In this document: in pieces, positions 1 to 12,900 of the stretch
Numbering within the stretch: the stretch's first letter is position 1
Layout of the letters: each line of letters starts with the position of its first letter
Origin: Sarcocystis neurona
Lineage: Eukaryota > Apicomplexa > Conoidasida > Eucoccidiorida > Sarcocystidae
Reading direction: 5' to 3'
DNA: 64,000 nucleotides
Assembly (NCBI GenBank): GCA_000727475.1
Contig: KL647289.1
Span: 3,972,019-4,036,018, forward strand
Translations under genes and position numbers: made by a program
The notes under the pieces: model-generated
Databases searched by the model: none
What the model saw: only the letters and a program-made list of their open reading frames with translations
Told to the model about the DNA's origin: nothing

Positions 1-332
1 TTTATGTGCAACCGAGTGTCTGTGGAGATGCAGCCCACAACCGGGTCGCTGGACAAAACAAATTCTTTTTCACGGAAGACAGTGTGAGGATGCCAGTAGT
101 TGTTTCTCTGTTCCTGGCGTGTCGACCCGCTGTAGCGCACCACCTGTGCTCTCGATTCACAGAGACTAGTTCTGCCTGCCGCGAAAACGACATCAAGGAG
201 AGAAAAACCACCTGGGGGAACAAGCGAGATGATAGGGATGGGTCAGCCGCTGTCAAGAGTAAACTCTTCTCCGTATTTAAGTAGCAAACCCCAAAATCAC
301 GAAGATATGGGACACGCCACGGTAGGCTTGAT

Positions 333-471
333 ACAGTGGTGGAAACAAATCGAAAGCCGCCCCGCTACGGCTACCACTACTTCGATCAGTGCTCCCACGT
401 GGCCAGTGATTTTTTACAACTCCAGGGGGAGAACGAGGAAGAGACGGTTGCCCTGATAATGGTAGTCTCAG
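333..471 (+). CDS. Possible isolated coding exon, unidentified
   Basis: After an acceptor-like ...TTGATACAG the + strand reads about 45 codons containing KPPRYGYHYFDQ and LQLQGENEEETVALIM, then meets a GT (ATAATG followed by GTAGTC). The composition looks like protein rather than intergenic DNA, being rich in aromatic and acidic residues and using GC-ending codons. No partner exon with matching phase was found, and the rest of such a gene could lie to the left of the window. I do not recognise the family. Chance open reading remains quite possible. Confidence 0.22.
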
Positions 472-3400
472 TGGTCATGCAGGCAGTTCACGCTAGGCAG
501 TGTGGTAGTCTTTTGTGCGGTAGTGTACCAGCAAGACGGGGCAGATCAGCTAGCTACACAAATCGGAACGGTTGGCGAAAATACGACGACCCATCCCTCC
601 GCACCGCTGTGACATGGTGGCGTTAGGGCTTAAGAATGTGTGCCAATATGAACAAAAAGGCGAAACACTGAAAAGGGAACACCTACATAAGAACTGTGGT
701 TCTCACCGGGCCACGACAGGAAAATACGCGGACCCACGTATAGTAGAGAATTTCGCGAAGGGAGAGCGCCTCATCAAAAGATAAAAAATTGGTCTGTTAC
801 TTTCCCTTGACGAACTTATTTGTTGGCCTCGTCGCAACAAGATTTTACCAGTGGGAAGTGATGAGCCAGTGGAAGGAGGGCGCAGCGTCGCTCCCGTTCC
901 CGACATGCGGCCGCAGGGAACTCGCTAAAGATGCATCGACCGCCGCAACACGTGGACTGTTTCACTTTTGATCTCAGCATTCCCTAGAACATAGTCTCTA
1001 CGGTGAAATCTCAAGTCAACAGGTGCGACCGGAATTTTCTGCCTCTATCTTGGGCTCTGCATGAACTGTACTCCCACTCGGAAGAATCGAAACTGCACAC
1101 AGCACCGTGACTAGCCACGTTCCTACGTGCAACTGTAACTTCGTCTTGCTGGTACTACGAATAGTCGAACTACGTCTACTACAGCTGCTGTTACCGATCT
1201 TAGCTTTCTTCAACGTGAGCTCCCACATTTCCTCTGCTGCTGTACGTACACGACTGTGGGAGTCTGCCCGCAATATCATGACGTCATCTCTCGTACGTGA
1301 CACGCCACTCACGTCACCCCGTCACCTGCCAAAGAGGCCTGAGAGTGATTCCAGCAGACAGGCCCCACCACGACAGCAGACGTTGACTGAAGATAAATGG
1401 TAGTGCTCGTACGTTTGTGCGCGACTACAGGCCTAACAGGGAATATGAAGAAAGCAGCACACCTCTCGGTCGCTACTGTGTATGTGGTACATACTCGCTT
1501 ACACCTCAGAGAAGATGCTTAAATTGCATTTACTTTCATGCATTTAGTTCACTTTCAATGCCTTACGACCGCACCACTCCCGTGTATACAAAAGTGCTCT
1601 CCCAGCGGGCCAAGCAGTGAGAGGAAGATAGAACAGGAGCGTGCGGTGTGGACATGGAAGAGCACTCTTCTTATATTGCAGTTAATGGCAACATGGACTC
1701 ACCTGTAGTTCTGCATGTCTATATGTGTGTGCGCTGCTCCCACCGTGTGCTAATAACACTACACAAACCTACCGACTCACGATTGAGGCAAAGATCCACG
1801 TGTGAGATTAGAGGTCTGCGCTTTTCGTTCAAAGGTCCTTTTGGGGAGCACTCATCGATGTGGAGATCTCTTCAGTACCTACCGTGCTACAGTAGACTGA
1901 TGTAGGCGTTCCCATCATTCACCGTCGGTTTTACCCTCGTGGTGGACGAAACCTATTCAATAAACAGAATCTGTTTGTCCGTATGGACCCGTACGCACGT
2001 TTACAGATGTTACGTGACTGGCTGCCTTCGAAAGTCACGGTGTCCCGGAGGGCAGGGTAACAAAGCTGGTAATTTTTCTACACATTTTGAGTGCGTCTGC
2101 ACTCGTGTGAAAAGTACTAGGAAGGAAGCAAGCCGTCGAATAAGGCCATCCGCACCGGTATCTCATGATGATGTACTGGTGAAATTTCTGCTCACTTGAT
2201 AGCTAACACCGTACGAGCAACCGTAGAACAATACGTCTGGGTTGCATCGCTGCCGCCACCACAGGCTGCATACGATGATGTCAAAGAAAACCTCTGTACA
2301 ACTTTCCCTGCGTCAAACATGCTTGAAGTATGACTGCGTGCCGCATTCCTTCCGCTTCTTCCTTACTTATTCTGAACATATGTATAGATATTACGTGTGC
2401 GTGAAAATGAGTGCAACAGATATGTCAGTCTGGCTTCGACTGCATAGGTGCGTGCCATCCTATGAATCTAGAGGCATGCAGGTGTACGTGCAAGTCCATG
2501 TATAAGTGTTTGCACGTAGGGACTTGCCCATGTAATTGTTCACTCGAACTGGTATGCAGATAAATAGATCAATTCCACAAGTGTGTGACCATATGTTTCC
2601 TTATACATCAGTTATATCTCCGCCTGCACACGCATTGGTGGATGAGAAACTGCAAACATAAAGTCCCTGCGGCACTGTCCTACGGTATTCTCTTCTCACA
2701 TGTGGGACGCAAGGCGATTCGGCATGACTCAGTCGCGCAGTGGAACTTCCGTTTACAGTAGAACGCACAGCATACCGAGCTGCTTGTAGCCGGACACTTT
2801 TTTGCCTCATATAGCATCTTCGTTTGAGTTGCCCACGTACTTCCGTAATAGTGGCACACGTGGTTCTGCAGTCAAAGAAGTCTGCCAGACGCGCACGTAG
2901 AGCAAACGTCTCGCGTTCAAAAACGTTCGATAATACTGTACAAGGGTGGTAACAGCGACTGAAGTTGTAAATATTGGCATCCACTGTAATAGTAATATAT
3001 CATGAGTAGCCTTGGTAATAAGAGTATGTGTCATAATAGTTGCTGTAGGAGTGCTCCTAGTAGGGGCGGTAAAAATCAGTAACCGCTTGAGCTCTTTGGG
3101 CTTAACCGGAAGTCGGTAGGGTATATCAGCTGAAGTTGCCTTTCCCGTAACTTTTGCCACGTGTGTGTAAATATAGATACACCAATATACATGCACACAC
3201 GTACGCGTACACGCAAACGTATATAAACCTCTATGCATCCCTTTACATATATATATGTATATACACATACCGTATTGAAGCACGCGTATATGCGCTGAGC
3301 GCTACTAAGTACGCAGATAGCCGAGTGTCACTACTAGCAGCGCGACACCTACAGAAATGTCGACAAAGCCGCACGCACGAAGTCGTAAATTTTCGAAAGC

Positions 3401-5129
3401 TGTGAATACGGTCGCAGTGCTCATAGGCGCACAGTGTTTGACCTGGAGCAGGCACACATGTATGAGGTGATGATGCATGTTGCAAGCAGCTCCACATCTG
3501 CATCCACGGGTCCTGTCGGGGAGGACGGTGTATCCTGATTATAAGTAGTGCAGGCATGTACGTTTCCGTGCAGTTCGAAGAGAGTAACACCCTTGAAGCA
3601 GTTAGCGAATGGATAGTTGCGTAGACATATCTGTATATGTAGGTGTGAATGTATTGATACGGAGCTGTACTGAGAGGTGTGCACTGTGAAGGCGTGTACC
3701 TGTATACCATAGGCGTCATGTAAGTAGCCTCTTCCCTAGGGACATGTGGTCCGCGCGGGTGTTGTCAGGGTTTCAGAATACAATGCTAACATCCAAATGG
3801 CAGAAGTGACAAACATATAAAGCTGTTACCACCTTCCACCAACATCTTCGACTACGCTTCTCTGGGAAGACAGCGGACCACTTGTCCCATAATTACTGCA
3901 GCTACACCTACATGAAAACCAGTTCGGGTTCCCCCAACATAGGAGATTCATACACATTCAAAAGAAGAAGTACATATGTAAACACACATGGCCAGTGTAC
4001 ACGTAATACGCACACGGGAGAGCGGAGCACGTACTAGAGAGATTTGTACATGCGGGTAAACGGGAGAGCATGCATGGAAGAAAACAGTATATTACCACAG
4101 GTATGCGTTCAGGATACAGGTAGCTATCCGTAGTTATAAGGCATTATCTAATATACCCGTGGTGTAATACTCCTCCACTGAAATGGTATCTCCGCTGGTT
4201 GACGTGTGTCTCAATGTAAAAATTGTATCATCGTGTGGGGTTATGTATCCGTGGTGAGATGGACTCGCATTCAGGGGGATCTACGAGGACGGACTAGTAG
4301 CCACAGGTCATTTTCCTTGTTCTTTCCAGGAAACAAAAATACTGGGGTGGAAAGGAGATAGTTCTATCAACACGTAGGGAAGCCTTCTGTCCTCTGAATA
4401 GAATTCAAGGGCCCATAATTTTCTAGAAACTCTACTTGATAAAGTTTCTTAGCATGTTGTCGTTTCCTTTCCGTGCACTGCATCGTATCCGTGGATCTTA
4501 CATGCCATTTTCCTTTCCACTTCGGAGCAGCACTCCCCGCTAGCTGACCGGCGGTGAGAGCCGGTGGTTCGTCTAAGCCGCATTGCCACCGTGAGATCAT
4601 CTACTTTTTTGGGGGGACCGGCAATCCTTCTGCAAGAGTGACAAAGCACGACGCTTAACCTTGCACCTACTAGTTACTTTGTGGCTAGGTATACTTGCCG
4701 GGGCAATCACCAGTGCGTGTTGACCTTAACCCTCTGCTGGCTAGCACTTCGTTTCTCCGCACACCCATTGTACCCGTTATTCATGTAACAACACTGTGAT
4801 GTGTTTGACTTCCAAAAGCCAGTTCAACGTAGAAGTCAATCGTGGGAAACACACATAAAGTCTTCCACTCTTAACGTGCCACGTTGGGACTCACGTTTTC
4901 CGTCGCCAGTAAGCGCTCCCCCGACGTGCAGGCTTCTACCGAGTTGGCAGGACACGTATTCTTCTAGCGCAGGTTCAAGTTGTCCTTCATTCGTCGCTCC
5001 TCCTTGCGCTGAGTCGATACAGAATTTCACTGCTCTACCTTCGGAAATACATACGATCAAGTAGATGCTCGAAACAGGCAGAGACAAACCACCACTGCAG
5101 TCTGCTGAAGCTGTCTGACTGTTTCCTTC

Positions 5130-6480
5130 CCGTCGCGTACTGACGAATGCCATTCAGAGTTGCACACATACTTACTCACATCACTCCCTCTGTATCTGTC
5201 TCCCTCTCCATGCATGCATCCCTCCTTAAATACTCACTTATGCTAGGGGGCATGTATGCGCATAGGTGCGAAAACTGAGTGCAAGTCGTCTGCTGCATAG
5301 GAGGCATCCGAAACAGTGAGCACACATTTTCTCCAGCTCAACAGCAGCACATAAATACTCTTCTATGTCTTGTGCTCTGTCCCTACATCAGAGCACTTTC
5401 CATTTGTATCCGAACGTTCCGACCTTTGCCTCATCTCCACATCGGTGTATTCACTATTGCAGGTGTTTGTCCAATTTTCTGTTTCTTCGCGACCTTGCCA
5501 CCATTTTCGATGTTCCTGCTACCACGAAATTGCATCAGACCACATGTGAACACCGAGTCCTCGTGCCCGTGTCCCTGTTTATTGTTCCAGGACAACTTTT
5601 TGCCGCGAAATACGCCCTTTTCCCCGTACACCCGCTTCACGGTTCACTACGTGTATTTTTATATTTGCGGGTGGTTTTCCTCGTCCGTCAGCCGGCCTCT
5701 ATGCGGCCAGCTGTTTCGTGACAACAGAGCTTTTCACGTGGTCGGATGCGGTTGCGTCTATTCTCAGTCCAGATGCATGTCTTTCCACCTGCGTATTGCT
5801 TTTCCCGTCACTTTCTAGTTTCCAACCATTTGCGTACACGTTTCTCCTCTCGATCCATGCATATGTGAAAGTCGTCGACCCGCCTGCGCAGCTTTACGCC
5901 GCCACTCTCCTTTCGTAACAGTGATTTAACGGGCGTGTACGCTTCTCCAGCTGTGTGCACGTCCTTCCATCTGTAAACGTGCGCTTCCACCTAGCTGTAC
6001 CATCTACCGTCTGCGCACACGGTGTTCCGGTAGTAACCTTCTCTTAACTTCTCCTCCGTACGTGCACGTGTTTTCTTCTCTGTACGCACGCTCTGCAATC
6101 TGCGCACATATCGTTTGTCATGCATTCGGTCATGTCTACACATTTGCACCTCCATGTTTACGACCGTCCCTCTGACGATTTTGAGTATAGGGCCTTCTAC
6201 GTGTAGCGTCTATGACAAGCAGTGCACCGTGGCTTTTGCATCTTTTTACCCGGTCTCCGTTGCGTCCACCCACACCTCCACGTTCCACTGTGCGCTTGCC
6301 TTCCACTTCTCTGTGCCCTCTACGGTCCGAAACTTCATCTCCTTATCGTGAGCCACCGTTTTAGGTGTACCTACACCTCCCCCCTTTTGAGCGCACATCT
6401 CACGTTTGGCGCCAACCTCTTAGATGATCTGCGCCTCTCGCTCTTCAGATGAATCATTTTAGCTTTCACGCCTACCATTC
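5130..6480. other. Pyrimidine-rich strand-asymmetric stretch
   Basis: The + strand is dominated by C and T over more than 1.3 kb, with repeated TCT, CCTC and TTCC words and few purine runs. This produces long but unconvincing open frames, such as the one ending at 5818. It ends about 430 bases before the start codon at 6913, so a transcribed leader, an upstream intron or a promoter region are all possible. No encoded protein is proposed. Confidence 0.45.
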
Positions 6481-6547
6481 TCCATCGCCTGTACGCAGAT
6501 TTTGTCCTGTGTCTGCACAACCCTGTCCACGTAAACAGCTTCCTCCT

Positions 6548-6562
6548 CCCCCCCCCCCCCCC
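6548..6562. repeat. Poly-C tract (15 C)
   Basis: An uninterrupted run of 15 C follows TCCTCCT and sits at the edge of the pyrimidine-rich stretch, about 350 bases upstream of the start codon at 6913. Such runs are prone to length variation and sequencing error. Confidence 0.85.
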
Positions 6563-6912
6563 ACCTATTCATGTACCCACGTGGAGTTACTTTAACGTCA
6601 TCATGCCTGCAGTGTCTGCTCACCTTCCCGATTGTATGTGCGCCCTGTTCTGCCCTCATGGGTGAGTGTGTTCCAGTTTCGATGAATACGCGAACTCGAT
6701 TTCTGCAAGAAGGAAGAGGACGGAAGCGGTGTTTGCAGACATGTCAACAGCGGTGTCTCTGGCAGAACTGAGCTACACTTTCTTCTCTGCAATAGGAGAA
6801 AATTGTTTCGTTCTGGATGTAGGAGAAGATAACCCTTCCTGAAGAGCGATGCACGTACACATCCCCCAAGCAAATATCCCTTGCTTTCTGTTCTGTTCGT
6901 CAGTTTCAAGAG

Positions 6913-9900
6913 ATGGCGGGAATGCCCATGAGTGTAGCTGTGCTGTGGGATGCGCTAAGGCGCGAGGCAGGAGTGGAGCTACGCAGCGCAGATATCACTC
7001 CTGAGAAACTTGGGAATTTCCTTATAGAAATACGAACGCAGGGCGCAGCAGCAGCGCAGCAGCAGCATGCGACGCTTCAAGGAGAATATGCTTCTGCATA
7101 CGCGCAATACATGCAACTCCAGGCAAGCCTTCCCTCTGTATCACCGCTGCGGATCTCCCACTCTTGCTGCTGCGGATGCTCCCCCAGCTGCTCCTGCTGA
7201 CGGACTGCTGCTGCTGCCGCGGCAGGTCATGTTGCTTCTGAGGCGTTGACCAGAGATGCCTGCCGTGCTGCTGCGTGTCAGGCGTGCTCCTGCTGTAGCA
7301 AGTGCTGATCTCCTTGGCGTCCGTAACGATGCTCCCGCTGCAGCGGATGCTGCTTCTCTATCTCTCTCTGTTCAGAACAGCTATATGCCTTCTCTCCTCA
7401 GTGGTTTACTTCCGTGCTTCTCGAGAATGTGCCTTCTATTCCCGGTTATGTGTCTGTCTGTTTCTATCTGTCTACATATATTCCTACAGGGCGCTTGTAG
7501 AGAAACGCTCCGTATAAGTACGTGCCATCATCTTATATATATATATAGATACATACATATATATATATGTATTTGTCTATCGTATCAGAGTTTGTTCATT
7601 TGTGATCTCTGTCGTAATATTAGCTGTACGTGTCTTCTTCTTTTTCAAGGCGCGTGTACCGACTTCAACATCCTTTTGCCTTCGTAGAGCTCGTGTGTCT
7701 TCAAAATCTTGGTCTTCCTTTATATTCATTGCCTCCGGCTCACACTGAACAAACGCTCCTTTGGCACATCCTTTTCATACATGTGCACGTGCCAAGTGTG
7801 CAAGTATATATGTATATATGTTCGTGTATACATGTATACATGTGCGCAGCTGTGTATTTTATAGACACCACCTTGTATTGCAAGAGTTCTCGCGGGGTAT
7901 CCCCACATGATTGTCCTGACAATTTTCTACCTGTCTCTCTGTCCCCTTAAGCTACATCGTATAGCTCTGCCTCCAGGAAGTTACCCGTTCAGTGGTTCAT
8001 CCTTATCTTTACGTACGTATACGTCACTGTGTGGCTGGCGCCTCTGCAGATGTTTTAGCGATGCCTTGTCCTTTTTTTTCCTCTCCTCTTTCCGGGGTAA
8101 GAATGAATTGGAGCCACTGGAGAAAACCAGAGAAACGCTTCTGCAGAAGGTCGACGACCAACTACGACGCGTCATCGAACAAGCTGCCAAATACAAGCTG
8201 CAGGGCAGGAAGCAGCGGATGTCTCTTGCCGCGCAGGATCAGAGCGCGGCTGCTGCTTATACGGAACACCCCAAGTACACGACGGCTATTGCGGGTAGGA
8301 GAGCAGGGCGGGGTGTCATGAAGCAGCTGCGCGTGTACGTGGAGCAATCGCCTGTCTCCCTTTGTGCCATAGGTATCTATCTATCTATCTATATATATAT
8401 ATATATGTAGTGTAGCACTTTTCGTGCACGCAGCAATATCGAGACACATGAAAATACACCTGTGTAGGTGTATTCGTATGCAGAGTGTGTGAGAATGAGA
8501 TGCTGGGTGGTCTTCCGCACTGAGGGTTTTGAATTCAAGGTACACAGGGAGAGAGACAGATGCTAGAACGGTCCCCCGCTGTTGGGTTTGGTGGAGAGGT
8601 CAACCGCGGTGGGCGCTGCAATGTGGATGAGCGACTGTGCGAAGAGTGCTGGAATTAGGTCTTGGCAGCAGGGACAGATACACAGATACAGGGCATGCGT
8701 GTAGAGGGAGAGACCAGTCGCAAATATACGTAGACAGGACAGATGTGTAGCTGTCAGGAAAAGAAGAGCTGCTGCATACGCGTGCCTACCTGAAGCAGCG
8801 CTAGGAGATCTGAAGGCATCAACCAGACGCACGCGCACCATCCCACAGGTGTCTGTCCATGCGTGCAAAATGCCAGTGCCCCATACCCTCGCAGGTGACG
8901 GGTGCGCACGTGTACACGCGCAGGAGGCAAGTGCCTACACGTTCACCTGGAAGAGTAATGCAGCGTACACGTGGGGCCAGAACACCAAAGACAGGCGGGC
9001 GGCAGCCAATCCAGCACAGACAGGGAGGCAGCAGCTACTGAAACACGTATATACAAACAGCCGCTGCAGCCACTGAAGGTAATGGAGCCGAAGGCGCAAC
9101 AACATCACCACGCGGGGCTGGCCGCTACGGTCACAGCAGTCAACGTCAAGCTGTAGCTGCCAGGAACCGCTACGGAGTTTCTCAATGTGTGGCGTGGCAC
9201 TATATACCTATATGTATATATATATAAGTAGAAACAAATACTGACGTATATCTACATGCGCTTACGTGCGGATACACGTACGTGCATACACGTATATACG
9301 TGTAGGTACACATCTTGTGCACGTATTCACATATGCGTACTTCTATATACACTGTATATTTGTGTATGTACATATATACATATATAAGTATATGTATCTA
9401 TACACGTGCAGAGCATACACGTAAATACGTCCCATGTGTGCCCACGCGTGGTGCGTCGTAGAGAATGCTTGAAGGAACTTCATGCGCTCTGGGGTTCTTA
9501 TTCACTTCTTCCCTGACATGTGGCTCATACACTGCTGACTTGTGCAGGCCTCAACGCCACGCATCGAGAGTGGGTAGACAGAATAGTGTTCCCCTGCTAT
9601 CTGCTGCGCTGGCAAGTGGAAGAAGCTGAGAACGCTCTGTGGGTCAAGCACACCGCCATTGCTATTGCGCAGGTACTACTACTGCGACATTTGTTTCGTT
9701 CCGGAGACCTCTCGCAGAAGGGAGAAGTCCTTTCCAGCAGAAGAAACGCCGAGGCAGCGTGTGTAGCATAGAGTGGCAGCCCGTAGACAGAAAACGCGAC
9801 ATCCGTGCATCAGTGCTCGGTGCAAAACTTGGACAGTGCACATACACATTTGCATGTGTACGTGTGTATGTTTGAGTAACGTCCAAGGGGTACTTTCAGT

Positions 9901-12900
9901 TGTGTTTTAATCTGTCTCCACTTTTCCACACACGCTTGTACAGAGATTCACCCAAAGGATATACACTGTGGGGTATTTGTATCTCTCTTACTGCTCTACA
10001 TATACGTGCAGGTATTGTCTGCTTGTGTACACCATCTGTGCCTTCCGCGCCGCCCACCTCGCACGTACATTCGTCGCAGGGCCCCTGTGAGCGAACTTAT
10101 CACCACGCACTTTACAAAGGTGTACCTGCGATATACACATGCAGACAGTTACTTATGCAAGTGTATAATGACACTCACGCGCAGCTATGTGGCCACGACC
10201 TTTACATGCATTCCTCACTACAGATATGCGTAGGATCAGTGTTTGGATCCGAGTTCAGGTCTCGCACTGCCGAGCCGTCGACGAAGTCGTAGGTCTTTCG
10301 AGACGGGGTCACCGGGTTTTTTGGAGCCTTGACGTTTTTGCCACCTCACAAGAAAACACACTCCCCCCCAGCCGCATCCCAAACGTCGCAGGCGTCGCCA
10401 CCTTCCGCGCAAGGCAATCTCTACATGTTTTGACAGTAGCTAGGCCGAAGCGTGTTACCCCACAGATGCTGCGGTATGAACCTGCAGGGGTGAATGCCAA
10501 CTTTTTTAAGGTTTGCGGCAGCGCGGATATCACGGAACCGAACCCAGCATTTGTGTCGTTTAATCGAGTCGCTCGCCAAGGAGTAAATCCCCGTGTGCGA
10601 ATACGTCCTCTGTTTGCCTGACTCTGCTCTTCATCCGTTTCTGTGCATGCGCACCGTCCGTGCCTCATCTGTGTTGTGAACCTGTTCTCGTATATTGCTT
10701 TACCTGTAGACAAAGAGCTGTGTAGTGGAAACCCCCCCCTTTCTGTAATCTGTAGAGTTTCACGCACTGTGGCTCCCTTCAGTGAGGCCTACGTAGTGAG
10801 ATTCTTCCCCGCTACCTCTTTACTCTTTACTTATGTAAAGACGTCTATTCCTTCTATTCGCGTCGTCTCCACTTTTTAATACGTGTCTTTGTATCTCTGT
10901 ATGTCTAAAGCCATGTATTTACCGTTGGAACAATTTTATCCTTATACAGCACTACGTTTGCACGTGTACGTGTGACGGACGTATCCGTCTATCCGCAGAC
11001 GAGGCTGCTAACTCTACAGGGTGTCGTAGTGAGGCTTTCACTGTATGCATGTGCACACACACGTGTGAACTCGTGTATCTTTAACTAGCTGAACCGCGCC
11101 ACTACTGCGAAGTGGTGATGCTTGTAAGTATTCAAATATGTTTGTGTACAAGTGTGGCCAGCCGATCTCGTAGAGGCATCTGCCTCCAGAGTACTCAACC
11201 GTAAAGGAACAAATACAGAAGCACAGGGACACGACTATGACGAAAAAACAACACTGCCACGTAGCACATCTTTTGCCTTTGCGTGAAAGAAAAAAGGCCT
11301 GTGTGTATATTTCAGCTGCTACCCTTATGTCTAGGCAGCCGCTGTGGATGCTGTATCTGCCATTGACACGGGGAGGGGAAACTGCAGAAGGTATTGTACG
11401 CGAGTATAGAGGGAACCGGCTGAAGTTTTTCCCTGCATGACGTGGAAGGAATGACAGCGTTTTCACTCGACGAAGTAGAGTCCAAACAGGAACACACACA
11501 AAAATAGTGGAAAGTAGGGCAGCAGCGAGGTGTGTCATTCCTTCAAGTTGCTGCAATAGCAGAGCGGCGGCGGTCAGCGGAGGCGGTGCTTCCGTTGAGA
11601 AAACGTTGTCTTACCAAGTTACCGGTATATGACGAACTCTTCGCCTTACCGAACAGGAACGTACAACCACCGAATGTTGCTGTTCGTGTCGCAGGAAACC
11701 TACCAGCTGTGGACCTATGAAATGCAAGCGGCGCAGATGCAGATGGGACAGATGGAAGAAGAAGTCGACGCCGAAGCCTACCGGGTACAGTTTACGACTA
11801 GCTGCGGCACGGGTCGTCGTAGACGTGTGCACGCTGTCGATGCCTGTTACGCGTACACGTATGTGCACGCGTACTTGTATAAATTACTTCAAATTTCTAT
11901 CTATGAGTATATCTGTCCCTCCGTGTAGCCTGCAGGTTGCGCTACTGAAACGTTTCATACCTGCGGATGTTCGTCAATACTTGCGGCGAGCCCGTCTACG
12001 TACCGAAGTGCAAGTTCAGCAGTTCACTCTCTATATACCATCCTTATGATTTACTGGTGCTCTCCGTCGTATTCTTGTGTACACGTGCACGCAAACCTGC
12101 AGACAAAGACTTGTTTGTGCCTGAGTCATGCTGTGGACTCTTCGACTGCTCACAAATAAACGATGAGCTCACGTGATCTGAGAAGGACCAAATACACGCT
12201 GAGGGGTCCAGGTCACGACTATTTTGACGTCGCTGTAAGTTTGTCGAGTCGCGGTACTTCGGGTGCTTGCGCTGAGACCTTGCTGCTGAATGCGGTCTAC
12301 AGTGCCACGAAAGTTTTGTTTTGGTGGGAGTCCTAAAAGACTAGTGCTTTTTGGACTAGTGCTTTTTGTAGAGCGACACTACCTGGGTCCGTCGGCGTGT
12401 TATAAATTCTTCGTATGCATTTATTGATAAAGAGGTGACACATACCTAGGTACGACACAGTGGGGCAACATGCAGATACAGCATTCACCGACGTATATAC
12501 TACTCCAGGTAGATCGTCATAGATCGACAGGTCCACGCACCAGTATGTATATGTATATATATATATGGATAAAGGTGGCTGAATCAGTCTGTGGATATGG
12601 CACTCCCTCATTAAGACACCGAAGGCGGATGTGTCTGGTTGGATAGTTCGCAGTCGACTGTCATCTTTTGATAGCGAAAGGTTGTTGCGTCTGCATACGC
12701 GAATCGCGTGGTAATCCCGATGAAGCGACACACGAAGTGACCGACGAGCGGGGAGGAAACGCGTTTGAGTGAAAGCCAGATTCTGTGACATTTCCCGTGC
12801 AGCTTCAACCCCTAGTAGCAGCAGCGTCTGTTGGCGTCTTAGACGTATCAAAGACTCCTGGCGACCCAACCGCGTGCGGCAGTCGGAGCTACGAAGCAGT

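Larger units (their letters stand above)
1..6912. other. Gene-poor 5' flank
   Basis: No gene could be supported here. The open frames are short, lack recognisable domains and are matched by similar frames on the other strand. What is visible: an exon-like segment around 333-471, TA-rich microsatellites near 3180-3270, a pyrimidine-rich + strand from about 5130 to 6480, and a 15-base C run at 6548-6562. The last part may be the 5' untranslated leader or promoter of the gene that starts at 6913. That is inference from position only. Confidence 0.5.

Noticed and set aside
9548..9771. Reading the exon at 9548 through to the stop at 9771 as a terminal exon
   Set aside because: CAG before GTACTA at 9673 is a good donor and the sequence beyond loses protein character; the later exons are in phase.
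10187..10767. Mitochondrial or apicoplast insertion (NUMT-like)
   Set aside because: Coccidian organelle DNA is strongly AT-rich; this segment is balanced in composition and I see no cox, cob or organelle rRNA pattern.
11038..11556. 172-codon reverse ORF with two hydrophobic stretches
   Set aside because: Lies in an intron of the 6913 gene, has no family resemblance and is in a region where several frames are open by chance.
11532..11660. Candidate extra exon (AERRRSAEAVLPLRKR) in the 6913 gene
   Set aside because: Using it would need an intron of only 34-70 bases before the exon at 11695, and its phase at the 5' side does not fit a good acceptor. Skipping it joins 9672 to 11695 in phase.
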